This document shows, in pieces, positions 7,658 through 15,772 of a stretch of DNA of 64,000 bases. The notes beneath the pieces are model-generated. The model saw nothing but the letters and a program-made list of their open reading frames with translations. It ran no database searches and was not told the DNA's origin. The translations under genes were made by a program, and so were the position numbers. The stretch covers positions 90,094 to 154,093 of the forward strand of contig CAMFIF010000011.1 of the NCBI GenBank assembly GCA_945952415.1, given 5' to 3'. Numbering within the stretch: the first letter of the stretch is position 1; each line of letters begins with the position of its first letter. The stretch comes from an uncultured Rhizobium sp. (lineage in GTDB: Bacteria > Pseudomonadota > Alphaproteobacteria > Rhizobiales > Rhizobiaceae).

Positions 7658-9643
7658 TCACACCTCCAGCCCCGCCTTGCGCCCCTCGTAAAAGGCATAG
7701 GGCGCCTGGCGCGGCGCGGCACAATCGCCGATCAGCCGGCAGGCAATGCCGCGCGCGGAAAGCGCCCCGGAGAGTTCGTCGAGCGCCTGACGGGTGGTGT
7801 CGAGCACCAGACAGTCGCCTTCGAGAAGGCTTTCCGCACCCGTATTGTGATCGGCGAGGAGCACCGCGTCGCCGCGCCATTCGAGCAGGGATTTTTCCGT
7901 CAGCCAGGTGACGCCGAGCCGGCCGAGGATCTGCCGCAATGGCCCGTCCGCGGCGGTGCGCACCAGTTCCTTGCCGACCATGGGATCGGGCGTGACGAGC
8001 GTGACGCGATGGCCCTCCTCCGCCAGTTTCCAGGCGGTGCCGCAGCCCCGCCAGCCGCCGGCCTCGTCGAAGAGAATGACATGGGGTCCGGGCTTCACCT
8101 GCCGGGAGAGCACCTCATCCACCGAATGAACCCGACCCTTCTCTATGCCGGGCAGATGGTCGCGGGCGGGCAGCGCCTTCTGGAAACCGGTGCCGGGCGG
8201 CATGGAGCCGGTCGCGAGGATCACGACATCGGCGGCGATGTCCGCCACCTCGTCGGCCTCCATATAGCAGTTCAGCCGCAGCTCGACCCCAAGCTTTTCA
8301 AGCTGGCGCTCGTACCAGGCAAGCAGATCGAGGATCTGGGCCCGGCGGGGCTGGTGGCCGGCGAGCAGGAACTGGCCGCCGATCCGGCTTGCCGCCTCGG
8401 CGAGGATCACCCTGTGGCCCCGTTCGGCCGCGCTGCGCGCAGCCTCCAGCCCGGCGGGACCCGCCCCGACGACGAGCACGCGCCTGCTTTCGGCGGCCGG
8501 GGTGAACCGGTCGCCGTTCCAGAGATATTCCCGCCCCGCGGACGGGTTGATGAGACAGCTGATCCAGTAATCGCGCGAGCGCCGCCCCCAGCACATCTGG
8601 TTGCAGGAAATGCAGCCGCGAATATCCTCCGCCCGCCCGGCCGCGGCCTTGGCGGCGAGATGCGGATCGGCAATCTGGCCGCGGACGATGGAGACGAGAT
8701 CGGCCGCGCCTTCGCCCAGCACGGTTTCGGCGTTTTCCGGCGTGCGGATATGGCTTTCGGCAGTGACGAGCCCGTTCTTCACCACCTTTTTCAGCGTGGC
8801 GGCGAGATCCGCCCCGAGCTTTTCCGGGAAGACGAAGGTTGGCATCAACCGATAGAAATCGAGATAGCCGCCCGAACCGCAGGTAACATAGTCGAAGAGA
8901 TGTTCGGCATCGTGCAGCGCGACGATTTCGGCAAGCTCCTCCTTCTGGAGGTTGACGGAGTTGACGGGATCGTCGCTGACCGAAAGGCCGATGATGAAAT
9001 CCGGACCGCAGGTCTCGCGAATCCGGCGCAGGATCTCGCGCGAGAGGCGGGTGCGGTTTTCGAGGCTTCCGCCCCAGCGGTCCTGGCGCCGGTTGGTCCA
9101 GGGCGTCCAGAACTGGTCGACCAGGCCGAGATAGGCGGCCCAGACTTCCACCCCGTCGAAACCCGCCGCCTGGCAACGGCGCGCCGCCGCCACGAAGGCC
9201 TCGATGGTTTCGAGGATTTCCACCTCGGTCATGGCATGGGAGCCATCGCTGTCATGATAGCTCGGGCCGCCGGAGGGCGACCAGTGTGGGTGGAAGGAAT
9301 TGTCGGAATCCCCATGCGCGCCGACATGATAGAGCTGCTGGATCGCCACCGCCCCATGGCGCTGGATCGCCTCCGAAACCCGGCGGAAACGGGGGATGAC
9401 CGTATCGTCGCCCGGCCGGAAATTGCCCCGTGTCAGCACCGCCGCCGGATGGACGGGCATGGGCTCGATGACGATCATCGCCGCGCCGCCCATCGCCCGT
9501 TCCTCATAATAGGCCACGTGCTGTTCGGTCGGCAGGCCGTTGACCGCCATGTTGGCGGTATGGGCGCCGAAGACGATGCGGTTGCGCAAGAGGCGCGAGC
9601 CGAGACGCACGGGCGAGAAGAGATGCGGATAGGCGGCTTTCAT
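7658..9643 (-). CDS. NADH:flavin oxidoreductase (FMN/4Fe-4S/FAD, 2,4-dienoyl-CoA reductase-like)
   Basis: 661-residue multi-cofactor flavoprotein. Residues about 5-340 form an Old-Yellow-Enzyme TIM barrel (FMN), Cys344-x2-Cys347-x3-Cys351-x11-Cys363 supplies a complete 4Fe-4S site, and GAGPAGLEAA near residue 393 opens the FAD/NAD(P)-binding half. Trimethylamine dehydrogenase, FadH and demethylases of methylated amino acids share this plan. The ATG at 9643 follows GGAGGATGCC. It is co-transcribed with the Ldh-family gene and divergent from a second, diverged copy at 9788-11824, with an operator-like palindrome between. Substrate not determinable. Confidence 0.88.
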   Translation of the reverse strand: MKAAYPHLFSPVRLGSRLLRNRIVFGAHTANMAVNGLPTEQHVAYYEERAMGGAAMIVIEPMPVHPAAVLTRGNFRPGDDTVIPRFRRVSEAIQRHGAVAIQQLYHVGAHGDSDNSFHPHWSPSGGPSYHDSDGSHAMTEVEILETIEAFVAAARRCQAAGFDGVEVWAAYLGLVDQFWTPWTNRRQDRWGGSLENRTRLSREILRRIRETCGPDFIIGLSVSDDPVNSVNLQKEELAEIVALHDAEHLFDYVTCGSGGYLDFYRLMPTFVFPEKLGADLAATLKKVVKNGLVTAESHIRTPENAETVLGEGAADLVSIVRGQIADPHLAAKAAAGRAEDIRGCISCNQMCWGRRSRDYWISCLINPSAGREYLWNGDRFTPAAESRRVLVVGAGPAGLEAARSAAERGHRVILAEAASRIGGQFLLAGHQPRRAQILDLLAWYERQLEKLGVELRLNCYMEADEVADIAADVVILATGSMPPGTGFQKALPARDHLPGIEKGRVHSVDEVLSRQVKPGPHVILFDEAGGWRGCGTAWKLAEEGHRVTLVTPDPMVGKELVRTAADGPLRQILGRLGVTWLTEKSLLEWRGDAVLLADHNTGAESLLEGDCLVLDTTRQALDELSGALSARGIACRLIGDCAAPRQAPYAFYEGRKAGLEV

Positions 9644-9700
9644 GGCATCCTCCGGAAACAGGCCATGGCCGGAGGCTATACCCGGCCGCGCCGGGCCGCA

Positions 9701-9747
9701 ACAGAAATGTACAGTTCTGTTTCCATTATTGACATATCTGTACATTT
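9701..9747. promoter_or_regulatory. Operator-like dyads between divergent flavoprotein genes
   Basis: ACAGAAATGTACAGTTCTGT (9701-9720) is palindromic at 18 of 20 positions. In addition AAATGTACAG (9705-9714) is repeated in inverse orientation as CTGTACATTT (9738-9747), and TTGACA at 9729-9734 could be the -35 box for the rightward gene. A regulator that binds TGTACA-centred dyads probably controls both oxidoreductase genes. No regulator gene is adjacent, so it is probably encoded elsewhere. Confidence 0.7.
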
Positions 9748-9787
9748 CCGCTTAAGTCGCCCCATCATTCCCGAGAGAGCCCTTCCC

Positions 9788-11824
9788 ATGTCTGCCGATC
9801 CGCTTCTCCAGCCCTTCCAGCTCAAGCATCTGACGCTCCGCAACCGGATCATCGTCACCTCCCATGAACCGGCCTATCCCGAGGACGGCATGCCGAAGGA
9901 TCGCTATCTTCACTATACGGTGGAGCGGGCGCGGGGCGGCGTCGCCATGACCATGACGGCGGGCTCCGCGGCCGTCTCCAAGGACAGCCCGCCGGTCTTC
10001 AACAATCTCCTCGCCTACAAGGACGAGATCGTTCCCTATGTGAAGCGCATGACCGATGCGGTGCATGAGGAGGGCGCGGCGATCATGATCCAGCTCACCC
10101 ATCTCGGCCGCCGCACCCGCTGGGACAAGGGCGACTGGCTGCCGGTGGTCGCCCCCTCCCACCAGCGCGAGGCCGCCCACCGCGCCTTTCCCAAGAAGAT
10201 CGAGGACTGGGATATCGAGCGGATCATCAAGGATTTTGCCGATGCCGCGGAGCGGATGAAGGCGGGCGGCATGGATGGCGTGGAGCTGGAAGCCTATGGC
10301 CACCTGATCGACCAGTTCATCTCGCCGCTCACCAACGAGCTCGACGGGCCCTATGGCGGCTCGCTCGACAACCGCCTGCGCTTTGCCTTCGACGTGCTGA
10401 AGGCGATCCGCGCGCGGGTCGGCAACGACTTCATTCTCGGCCTGCGCTACACCGCCGACGAGCGCCTGCCCGGCGGCACCGACCGCGAAGAAGGCATCGA
10501 GGTCTCGAAGCGGCTCAAGGAAAGCGGGCTCATCGATTATCTGAATGTCGTGCGCGGCCACATCGATACGGATCCGGGCCTGACCGACCTCATCCCCATC
10601 CAGGGCATGGCAAGCGCCCCCCACCTGGACCTCGCCGGCGAAATCCGCGCAGCGACCCAGTTCCCCACCTTCCATGCGGCCCGCATTCCCGACGTGGCAA
10701 CCGCCCGCCATGCCATCGCATCCGGCAAGGTGGACATGATCGGCATGACCCGCGCCCACATGACCGACCCCCATATCGTGCGCAAGATCATCGAAAAGCG
10801 GGAGGAGGACATCCGTCCCTGCGTGGGCGCCAATTACTGTCTCGACCGGATCTATCAGGGCGGCCTCGCCTTCTGCATCCACAATGCGGCGACGGGCCGC
10901 GAAACCACCATGCCGCACCGGATCGAAAAGGCCGGAACCCGCCGCAAGGTGGTGATCGTCGGCGCCGGCCCTGCGGGCCTCGAGGCCGCCCGCGTCTCCG
11001 CCGAGCGCGGCCATGAGGTCGTGGTCTTGGAGGCGCAGGACAAGCCGGGCGGCCAGATCCGCCTCACCGCCCAGAGCCCGCGCCGCCGGGAGATGATTTC
11101 CGTCATCGACTGGCGGATGGCGCAATGCGAGAAGCATGGCGTGACCTTCCGCTTCAACACCTGGGCCGATGTGGAAGCGGTGCAGGCGGAGAACCCCGAT
11201 GTCGTGATCGTCGCGACCGGCGGCCTGCCGCATACCGAGGTGCTGTCCTCAGGTAACGATCTCGTCGTCTCCTCCTGGGACATCATCGCGGGCGACGTGA
11301 AGCCGGGCACGAATGTGCTCGTCTATGACGATGCGGGCGACCCCGCCGCCCTCCAGGCAGCGGAAGTGATTGCCGCAAGCGGCGCGCGGGTGGAAATCAT
11401 GACGCCCGACCGCTCCTTCGCGCCCGAAGTCATGGCCATGAACCTCGTGCCCTACATGCGCTCGCTGCAGAAGCTGAACACGGTCTTTACCGTCACCTAC
11501 CGGCTGGACAGGGTCGCAAAGCGCGGCAACGAACTCGTCGCCACCATCGGCAGCGATTATGGCGACGTTTCCCGCGAGCAGGTTTTCGACCAGATCGTCG
11601 TCAATCACGGCACCGTGCCGCTCGACGAGCTCTATTTCGAGCTGAAGCCGCTTTCGAGCAATCTGGGCGCGGTGAATTACGACGCCCTCATCGACGGCAA
11701 GCCGCAGGTGGAGAAGCGCAATCCGGAAGGCACGTTCCAGCTCTTCCGCATCGGCGATGCGGTGGCCGCGCGCAACACCCATGCCGCCATTTATGATGGG
11801 CTGAGGCTCGCCAAGGATCTCTGA
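9788..11824 (+). CDS. StcD/DgcA-like NADH:flavin oxidoreductase (putative N-methyl amino acid demethylase)
   Basis: 678-residue flavoprotein with an FMN barrel (about 1-340), a Cys cluster at 345-363 and an FAD/NAD half from GAGPAGLEAAR near 392. The stretches RPCVGANYCLDR and ARNTHAAIYDGLRLAKDL match, from memory, the dimethylglycine demethylation protein DgcA and stachydrine-pathway StcD, so oxidative N-demethylation of a methylated amino acid is likely. The cluster has Cys345, 351 and 363; the second cysteine of the usual motif is missing and the loop is one residue shorter. The ATG at 9788 starts the family N-terminus. Followed by a terminator, then the peptide-type importer. Confidence 0.85.
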   Translation: MSADPLLQPFQLKHLTLRNRIIVTSHEPAYPEDGMPKDRYLHYTVERARGGVAMTMTAGSAAVSKDSPPVFNNLLAYKDEIVPYVKRMTDAVHEEGAAIMIQLTHLGRRTRWDKGDWLPVVAPSHQREAAHRAFPKKIEDWDIERIIKDFADAAERMKAGGMDGVELEAYGHLIDQFISPLTNELDGPYGGSLDNRLRFAFDVLKAIRARVGNDFILGLRYTADERLPGGTDREEGIEVSKRLKESGLIDYLNVVRGHIDTDPGLTDLIPIQGMASAPHLDLAGEIRAATQFPTFHAARIPDVATARHAIASGKVDMIGMTRAHMTDPHIVRKIIEKREEDIRPCVGANYCLDRIYQGGLAFCIHNAATGRETTMPHRIEKAGTRRKVVIVGAGPAGLEAARVSAERGHEVVVLEAQDKPGGQIRLTAQSPRRREMISVIDWRMAQCEKHGVTFRFNTWADVEAVQAENPDVVIVATGGLPHTEVLSSGNDLVVSSWDIIAGDVKPGTNVLVYDDAGDPAALQAAEVIAASGARVEIMTPDRSFAPEVMAMNLVPYMRSLQKLNTVFTVTYRLDRVAKRGNELVATIGSDYGDVSREQVFDQIVVNHGTVPLDELYFELKPLSSNLGAVNYDALIDGKPQVEKRNPEGTFQLFRIGDAVAARNTHAAIYDGLRLAKDL

Positions 11825-11894
11825 CCGCCTGCGGGCACGCCCGTCTGGTGCGCGCCCTTCATCCTCCCTTTCCCCGGCCCATCTGGGCCTCCTT

Positions 11895-11933
11895 GCTGCC
11901 GTCAGGGTTCCTGCCGGCAGCTTTTTCGTTTTT
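11895..11933 (+). terminator. Intrinsic terminator after StcD-like gene
   Basis: GCTGCCG (11895-11901) pairs with CGGCAGC (11915-11921), with a nested CAGG-GTT-CCTG helix inside, and is followed by TTTTTCGTTTTT. It closes the rightward flavoprotein transcript before the ABC importer operon. Confidence 0.88.
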
Positions 11934-12116
11934 CGGGATCGGGGGCCTTCGTCTCTTTGAACGCCCGGATCTACCGGCCTTTCCGCGCGGCCCCGCCAAG
12001 CCTTCTGCCTCCTCAAAAGCAGGCTTCGCTTGACCGCCCCAGATTTCGGGAGGACAGTTGCCGCCGTTCCTGCAAAAAATTCCTCAATCTCCAATTGACC
12101 AAATTTCATTTTCGGT

Positions 12117-12155
12117 ATTTGATTAAATCAAATTGATTGACTTTATAACAATCAA
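12117..12155. promoter_or_regulatory. Two AT-rich dyads upstream of peptide-type importer
   Basis: ATTTGATTAAATCAAAT (12117-12133) is a perfect 17-bp palindrome. It is followed directly by TTGATTG (12133-12139), repeated inversely as CAATCAA (12149-12155) with a 9-base spacer, and TTGACT at 12137 may be a -35 box. The start codon of the binding-protein gene is 20 bases further on. The dyads are seen; the binding regulator is unknown and not encoded next door. Confidence 0.7.
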
Positions 12156-12174
12156 AGCAAATGGAGGGAACGAC

Positions 12175-13875
12175 ATGCCAAGCAATACCATGATGAATGC
12201 CTCGCTGACGCGCCGCGGCCTGATGGGCACGGCCGCGCTTCTGGCGCTCGCCGCCGCGATGCCGGCGCTGACCCGCCCGGCCCAGGCCGCCGAGGCGGTG
12301 CTTTCCATGCATATCGAGGAACAGACGAGCTGGGTCAGGAACTTCAATCCCTTCGATCTCGGCGGCCGCCGCCAGAGCACCATGGACTTCATCTATGAAC
12401 CGCTGGTGATCTTCAATCCCGATGATGGCGGCAAGCCGATCTACCGTCTTGCCACCGCCTTCAAGTTTTCCGACGACCTCAAATCCATCACCTACACCCT
12501 GCGGCCCGACGTGAAATGGTCGGATGGCAAGCCCTTCAGCTCCGCCGACGTCAAGTTCACCATGGACCTGATGCTGAAAAACCCGGCCCTCGACACGGCA
12601 GGCCTTGCCGACATGGTCGCCTCGGTCGAAGCGCCCTCGCCCACCGAAGTGGTGATTGCGCTCAAAGACGTGAATTCGGAATTCCCGGAAGCGCTTTCCG
12701 ATCTCGCCGTTGTGCCTGAGCATATCTGGAAGGATGTGTCCGATCCGCTCGCCTTCAAGAACGAGACCCCCGTGGGCACCGGCCCGATGACCGAAATCCG
12801 CCGCTTCACGCCGCAGGTCTACGAACAGTGCCGCAACCCGAACTACTGGGATGCCGCCAACCTGCATGTGGACTGCCTGAAGCTGCCGCAGATCTCCGGC
12901 AACGACCAGATGCTCGCCCAGCTGCCGGAAGGCAACATGGACTGGATCGGCTCCTTCATTCCCGAGATCGACAAGACCTTCGTCTCGCTCGATCCCGAGC
13001 ACAATGGCTACTGGCAGCCGCCGGCGGAAACCGTGGCCTTCCAGATGAACCTGAAGAGCCAGAACCCGGTTCTTGCCGCAGCCTTCAACGATCTCCAGTT
13101 CCGCCGCGCCTTCAGCATGGCCATGGACCGCACCGCCATGGTGCAGGTGGCCGGCTTCGGCTATCCGGTCGAGAACCTGCATGCGAGCGGCCTGCCGCCG
13201 CGCTTTGATGCCTGGCGCAACCCGGAAGCCGAGGGTGACCGTGATCGCTGGATGACCTATGATGTCGAAAAGGCCAATACGCTGCTCGATGAGGCGGGCT
13301 ACAAGAAGGGCGCGGACGGCATGCGCACCACGCCGAAGGGCGAGCCGATCGCCTTCACGATCATCGTTCCGAACGGGTGGACCGACTGGATCGACGATGC
13401 GCAGATTGCCGCCGAGGGCCTGCGCGCCGTCGGCATCAATGCCTCGGTCGGCACCCCGGAATATGAACAGTGGCAGAAGCAGCTGCTCGACGGCAGCTTC
13501 GAAGTGGCGCTGAATTCGCGCGCCGACGGTTCCACGCCCTTCCGCGGCTATTACCAGTCCATGTCCACCGCCTTTGCCGGCAAGATCACCAGTGCGGCCT
13601 CGCGCTACACCAATCCGAAGCTGGACGAGCTCTTCAACGCCTATCGCAAGGCGACGACCGAGGACGAGCGCAAGAAGCTCTTCGGCCAGGTTCAGGTGGT
13701 CGTTGCCGACGACCTGCCGATGATCCCGGCTTTCAACGGGCCCACCTGGTATCAATATTCCTCCAAGCGCTTCACCGGCTGGGTCACGGACAAGGATCCG
13801 GTCATGAATCCGGAGAACCACGACAACAACCGCATGCGCCTCATGCACCTTCTCCGCCTGATGCCCGCCGCCTGA
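12175..13875 (+). CDS. Peptide/opine-type ABC transporter substrate-binding protein (family 5)
   Basis: 566-residue periplasmic binding protein. The N-terminus has a twin-arginine-like signal (LTRRGLMGTAALLALAAAMP) with cleavage near AQAAEA. The mature part shows the SBP_bac_5 pattern: MDFIYEPLVIFNPDDGG, LRPDVKWSDGKPFSSADVKF, VGTGPM and DNNRMRLMHLL at the end. The ATG at 12175 follows GGAGGGAACGAC. First gene of a five-gene importer operon with two permeases and two ATPases. Members of this family bind peptides, opines, nickel or oligosaccharides; the neighbouring demethylase-like enzymes suggest a nitrogenous ligand, but this is inference. Confidence 0.92.
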   Translation: MPSNTMMNASLTRRGLMGTAALLALAAAMPALTRPAQAAEAVLSMHIEEQTSWVRNFNPFDLGGRRQSTMDFIYEPLVIFNPDDGGKPIYRLATAFKFSDDLKSITYTLRPDVKWSDGKPFSSADVKFTMDLMLKNPALDTAGLADMVASVEAPSPTEVVIALKDVNSEFPEALSDLAVVPEHIWKDVSDPLAFKNETPVGTGPMTEIRRFTPQVYEQCRNPNYWDAANLHVDCLKLPQISGNDQMLAQLPEGNMDWIGSFIPEIDKTFVSLDPEHNGYWQPPAETVAFQMNLKSQNPVLAAAFNDLQFRRAFSMAMDRTAMVQVAGFGYPVENLHASGLPPRFDAWRNPEAEGDRDRWMTYDVEKANTLLDEAGYKKGADGMRTTPKGEPIAFTIIVPNGWTDWIDDAQIAAEGLRAVGINASVGTPEYEQWQKQLLDGSFEVALNSRADGSTPFRGYYQSMSTAFAGKITSAASRYTNPKLDELFNAYRKATTEDERKKLFGQVQVVVADDLPMIPAFNGPTWYQYSSKRFTGWVTDKDPVMNPENHDNNRMRLMHLLRLMPAA

Positions 13876-13895
13876 GCGGGGAAGGTCTCGACGCA

Positions 13896-14876
13896 ATGCG
13901 CCTGTCTTCCAAACGCCTCGGCGTCTATGGCATCGCCTTCGCCTTCGCGATCGTGATGAACTTCACGGTACCCCGGCTCATGCCGGGGTCTCCCGTCGAC
14001 GCCATGATTGCCCAACTGGGCTCGCGGGCCACGCCCGCCGCCATCGAAGCCATCCGCGCCCGGTTCGGCGCGGGGGAGCAACCGCTCTGGTTGCAGTTTC
14101 TAGACTATCTCAAGGGCCTCGCCACGCTCGATCTCGGGCAGTCGGTGAAATACTACCCCGCCACCGTGGTGGAGGTGCTCGGCCGTTCGGCACTCTGGAC
14201 GCTCTTCCTCGTCACGACCGCCATCCTCTTCTCGCTGGCGATCGGCGTGCTGCTCGGCGCCGTATCCGCCTGGCGGCGCGGCGGGCGCTTCGACACCATC
14301 GTCTCGCCGCTCTCGGTGGTGATGATCGCGGTGCCGCCCGTCATTATCGCGCTCACCGCGCTCTTCGTCTTCGGCGTCTCGCTGCGCTGGTTCCCGGTCG
14401 GCTACGCCTATGATCCCAATCTCGATCCGGCGCTGAATGCGGGTTTCATCGGCAGCGTCTTCTATCACGCGATCCTGCCGGTGCTGACGCTTTCGCCTTA
14501 TCTGATCGGTGAATTCCAGACCACCATGCGCTCCTCCATGATCTCGGTGCTGGGCGAGGATTACGTGACCATGGGCCGCGCCAAGGGCCTGACGCCCGCG
14601 GCCGTCATGTTCGGCTATGGCGTGCGCAATGCGCTCCTGCCCGTGCTCACCAATCTCGCGCTCATGCTGGGCGCGGTCTTCGGCGGCTCGATCGTCACCG
14701 AAATCGTCTTCAACTATCCGGGTCTCGGCCTCACCCTCTATACCGCCAGCGTCGCCAGGGATTATCCCGTCATCCAGGGGCAGCTGCTTCTGATGACGCT
14801 CGCCACGCTCGGCGCCAACCTGATCGTCGACCTGCTCTATGCCTATGTCGACCCCCGCCTGAGGGAGCGTGCCTGA
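13896..14876 (+). CDS. Peptide-type ABC transporter permease, DppB type
   Basis: 326-residue inner-membrane permease. The first helix (VYGIAFAFAIVMNFTVPRLMPGSPVDAM) is the usual DppB/OppB start, with the MPG-P motif, and the EAA-like loop near residue 220 reads EDYVTMGRAKGLTPAAVMFGYGVRNALLP. About six membrane segments. The ATG at 13896 is 20 bases after the binding-protein stop; an open frame further upstream overlaps that gene and is not coding. Its stop overlaps the start of the next permease gene. Confidence 0.92.
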   Translation: MRLSSKRLGVYGIAFAFAIVMNFTVPRLMPGSPVDAMIAQLGSRATPAAIEAIRARFGAGEQPLWLQFLDYLKGLATLDLGQSVKYYPATVVEVLGRSALWTLFLVTTAILFSLAIGVLLGAVSAWRRGGRFDTIVSPLSVVMIAVPPVIIALTALFVFGVSLRWFPVGYAYDPNLDPALNAGFIGSVFYHAILPVLTLSPYLIGEFQTTMRSSMISVLGEDYVTMGRAKGLTPAAVMFGYGVRNALLPVLTNLALMLGAVFGGSIVTEIVFNYPGLGLTLYTASVARDYPVIQGQLLLMTLATLGANLIVDLLYAYVDPRLRERA

Positions 14877-15772
14877 TGTCGCTCGTGACGCTTTTCCTGC
14901 ACCAGAAGAAGGCGCTTGCCGGCCTCGTCATCGTCGTCGGCCTCTGCCTCATGGCGCTTCTCGCGCCGATCATCGCGCCGGGCTCTCCCTCGGCACGCGT
15001 CGGCCGCTCGCATCAGCCCCCGACCGTCGAACATGTCATGGGCACCACGAAGATGGGTCGTGATGTCTACACGCAGTTCGTCTGGGGCGCACGCAATTCG
15101 CTGTCCGTGGGCTTTGCCACAGGGGTGGCGATCACCGTGCTCGGCACCGTCATCGGACTGGTGGCCGGCTATGCGGGCGGCCGGACGGACGCGATCCTCG
15201 ATCTCGCCACCAATGCGGTTCTGGTCATTCCGAACCTGCCGCTCCTGATCCTGCTCGCCTCCTTCTCCGGAACGGTCGGACCGGGCATCATCATGGCGAT
15301 CATTGCGCTCACCTCCTGGCCCTGGGGCGCGCGCATGACCCGCTCCCAGACGCTGACGCTGAAGGAGCGGGACTTCATCACCGCCGCGCGCATGGTGGGC
15401 GAACCCGCCTGGCGCATCCTTTTCGTCGAACTCGTGCCGAACCTCATGCCGCTCATCGGCATCAACCTCGTCGGCAGCATCATTTATGCGATCGTGGCGC
15501 AGACCACGCTCGAATATCTGGGCTTCGGCGATCCGCTGCAGGTGAGCTGGGGCACGATGCTCTACAATGCGCAGAATTCCTCGGCGATCATCCTCGGCGC
15601 CTGGTGGGATATCGGGGCACCCGCCGCCGGCATCGCGCTGACGGGCCTCGGCCTCGCCCTCATCAACTTCACCTTCGACGAGGTGGCCAATCCGCAGCTG
15701 CGCTCGGGCCCCGCGCTTGGCCGCTGGCTTCGGCTCACCCGAAAGCGCAACCGCCTGCTGGAGGGCCGCTGA
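14876..15772 (+). CDS. Peptide-type ABC transporter permease, DppC type
   Basis: 298-residue second permease of the importer. It has an early helix (LAGLVIVVGLCLMALLAPIIA), the DppC signature HVMGTTKMGRDVYTQFVWGARNSL near residue 60 and an EAA loop near residue 165 (KERDFITAARMVGEPAWRILF). The ATG overlaps the previous TGA by one base and its own stop overlaps the start of the ATPase gene, so the operon is tightly coupled. Its C-terminus has a basic extension (RWLRLTRKRNRLLEGR). Confidence 0.92.
   Translation: MSLVTLFLHQKKALAGLVIVVGLCLMALLAPIIAPGSPSARVGRSHQPPTVEHVMGTTKMGRDVYTQFVWGARNSLSVGFATGVAITVLGTVIGLVAGYAGGRTDAILDLATNAVLVIPNLPLLILLASFSGTVGPGIIMAIIALTSWPWGARMTRSQTLTLKERDFITAARMVGEPAWRILFVELVPNLMPLIGINLVGSIIYAIVAQTTLEYLGFGDPLQVSWGTMLYNAQNSSAIILGAWWDIGAPAAGIALTGLGLALINFTFDEVANPQLRSGPALGRWLRLTRKRNRLLEGR

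Larger units (their letters stand above)
11825..12174. other. Intergenic region of 350 bp
   Basis: The first part holds the intrinsic terminator of the flavoprotein gene. The middle is GC-rich with no convincing gene; a 61-codon frame there has no ribosome-binding site. The last 60 bases become AT-rich and carry two dyads that look like the control region of the importer operon. Confidence 0.7.

Noticed and set aside
7847..9787. 640-codon N-terminal extension of the StcD-like reading frame
   Set aside because: The extension runs antisense to the leftward flavoprotein gene and looks like its shadow; the conserved family N-terminus starts at the ATG at 9788.
11848..12033. 61-codon rightward frame in the gap before the importer
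   Set aside because: It overlaps the intrinsic terminator, lacks a ribosome-binding site and has a proline/arginine-rich, non-protein-like sequence.
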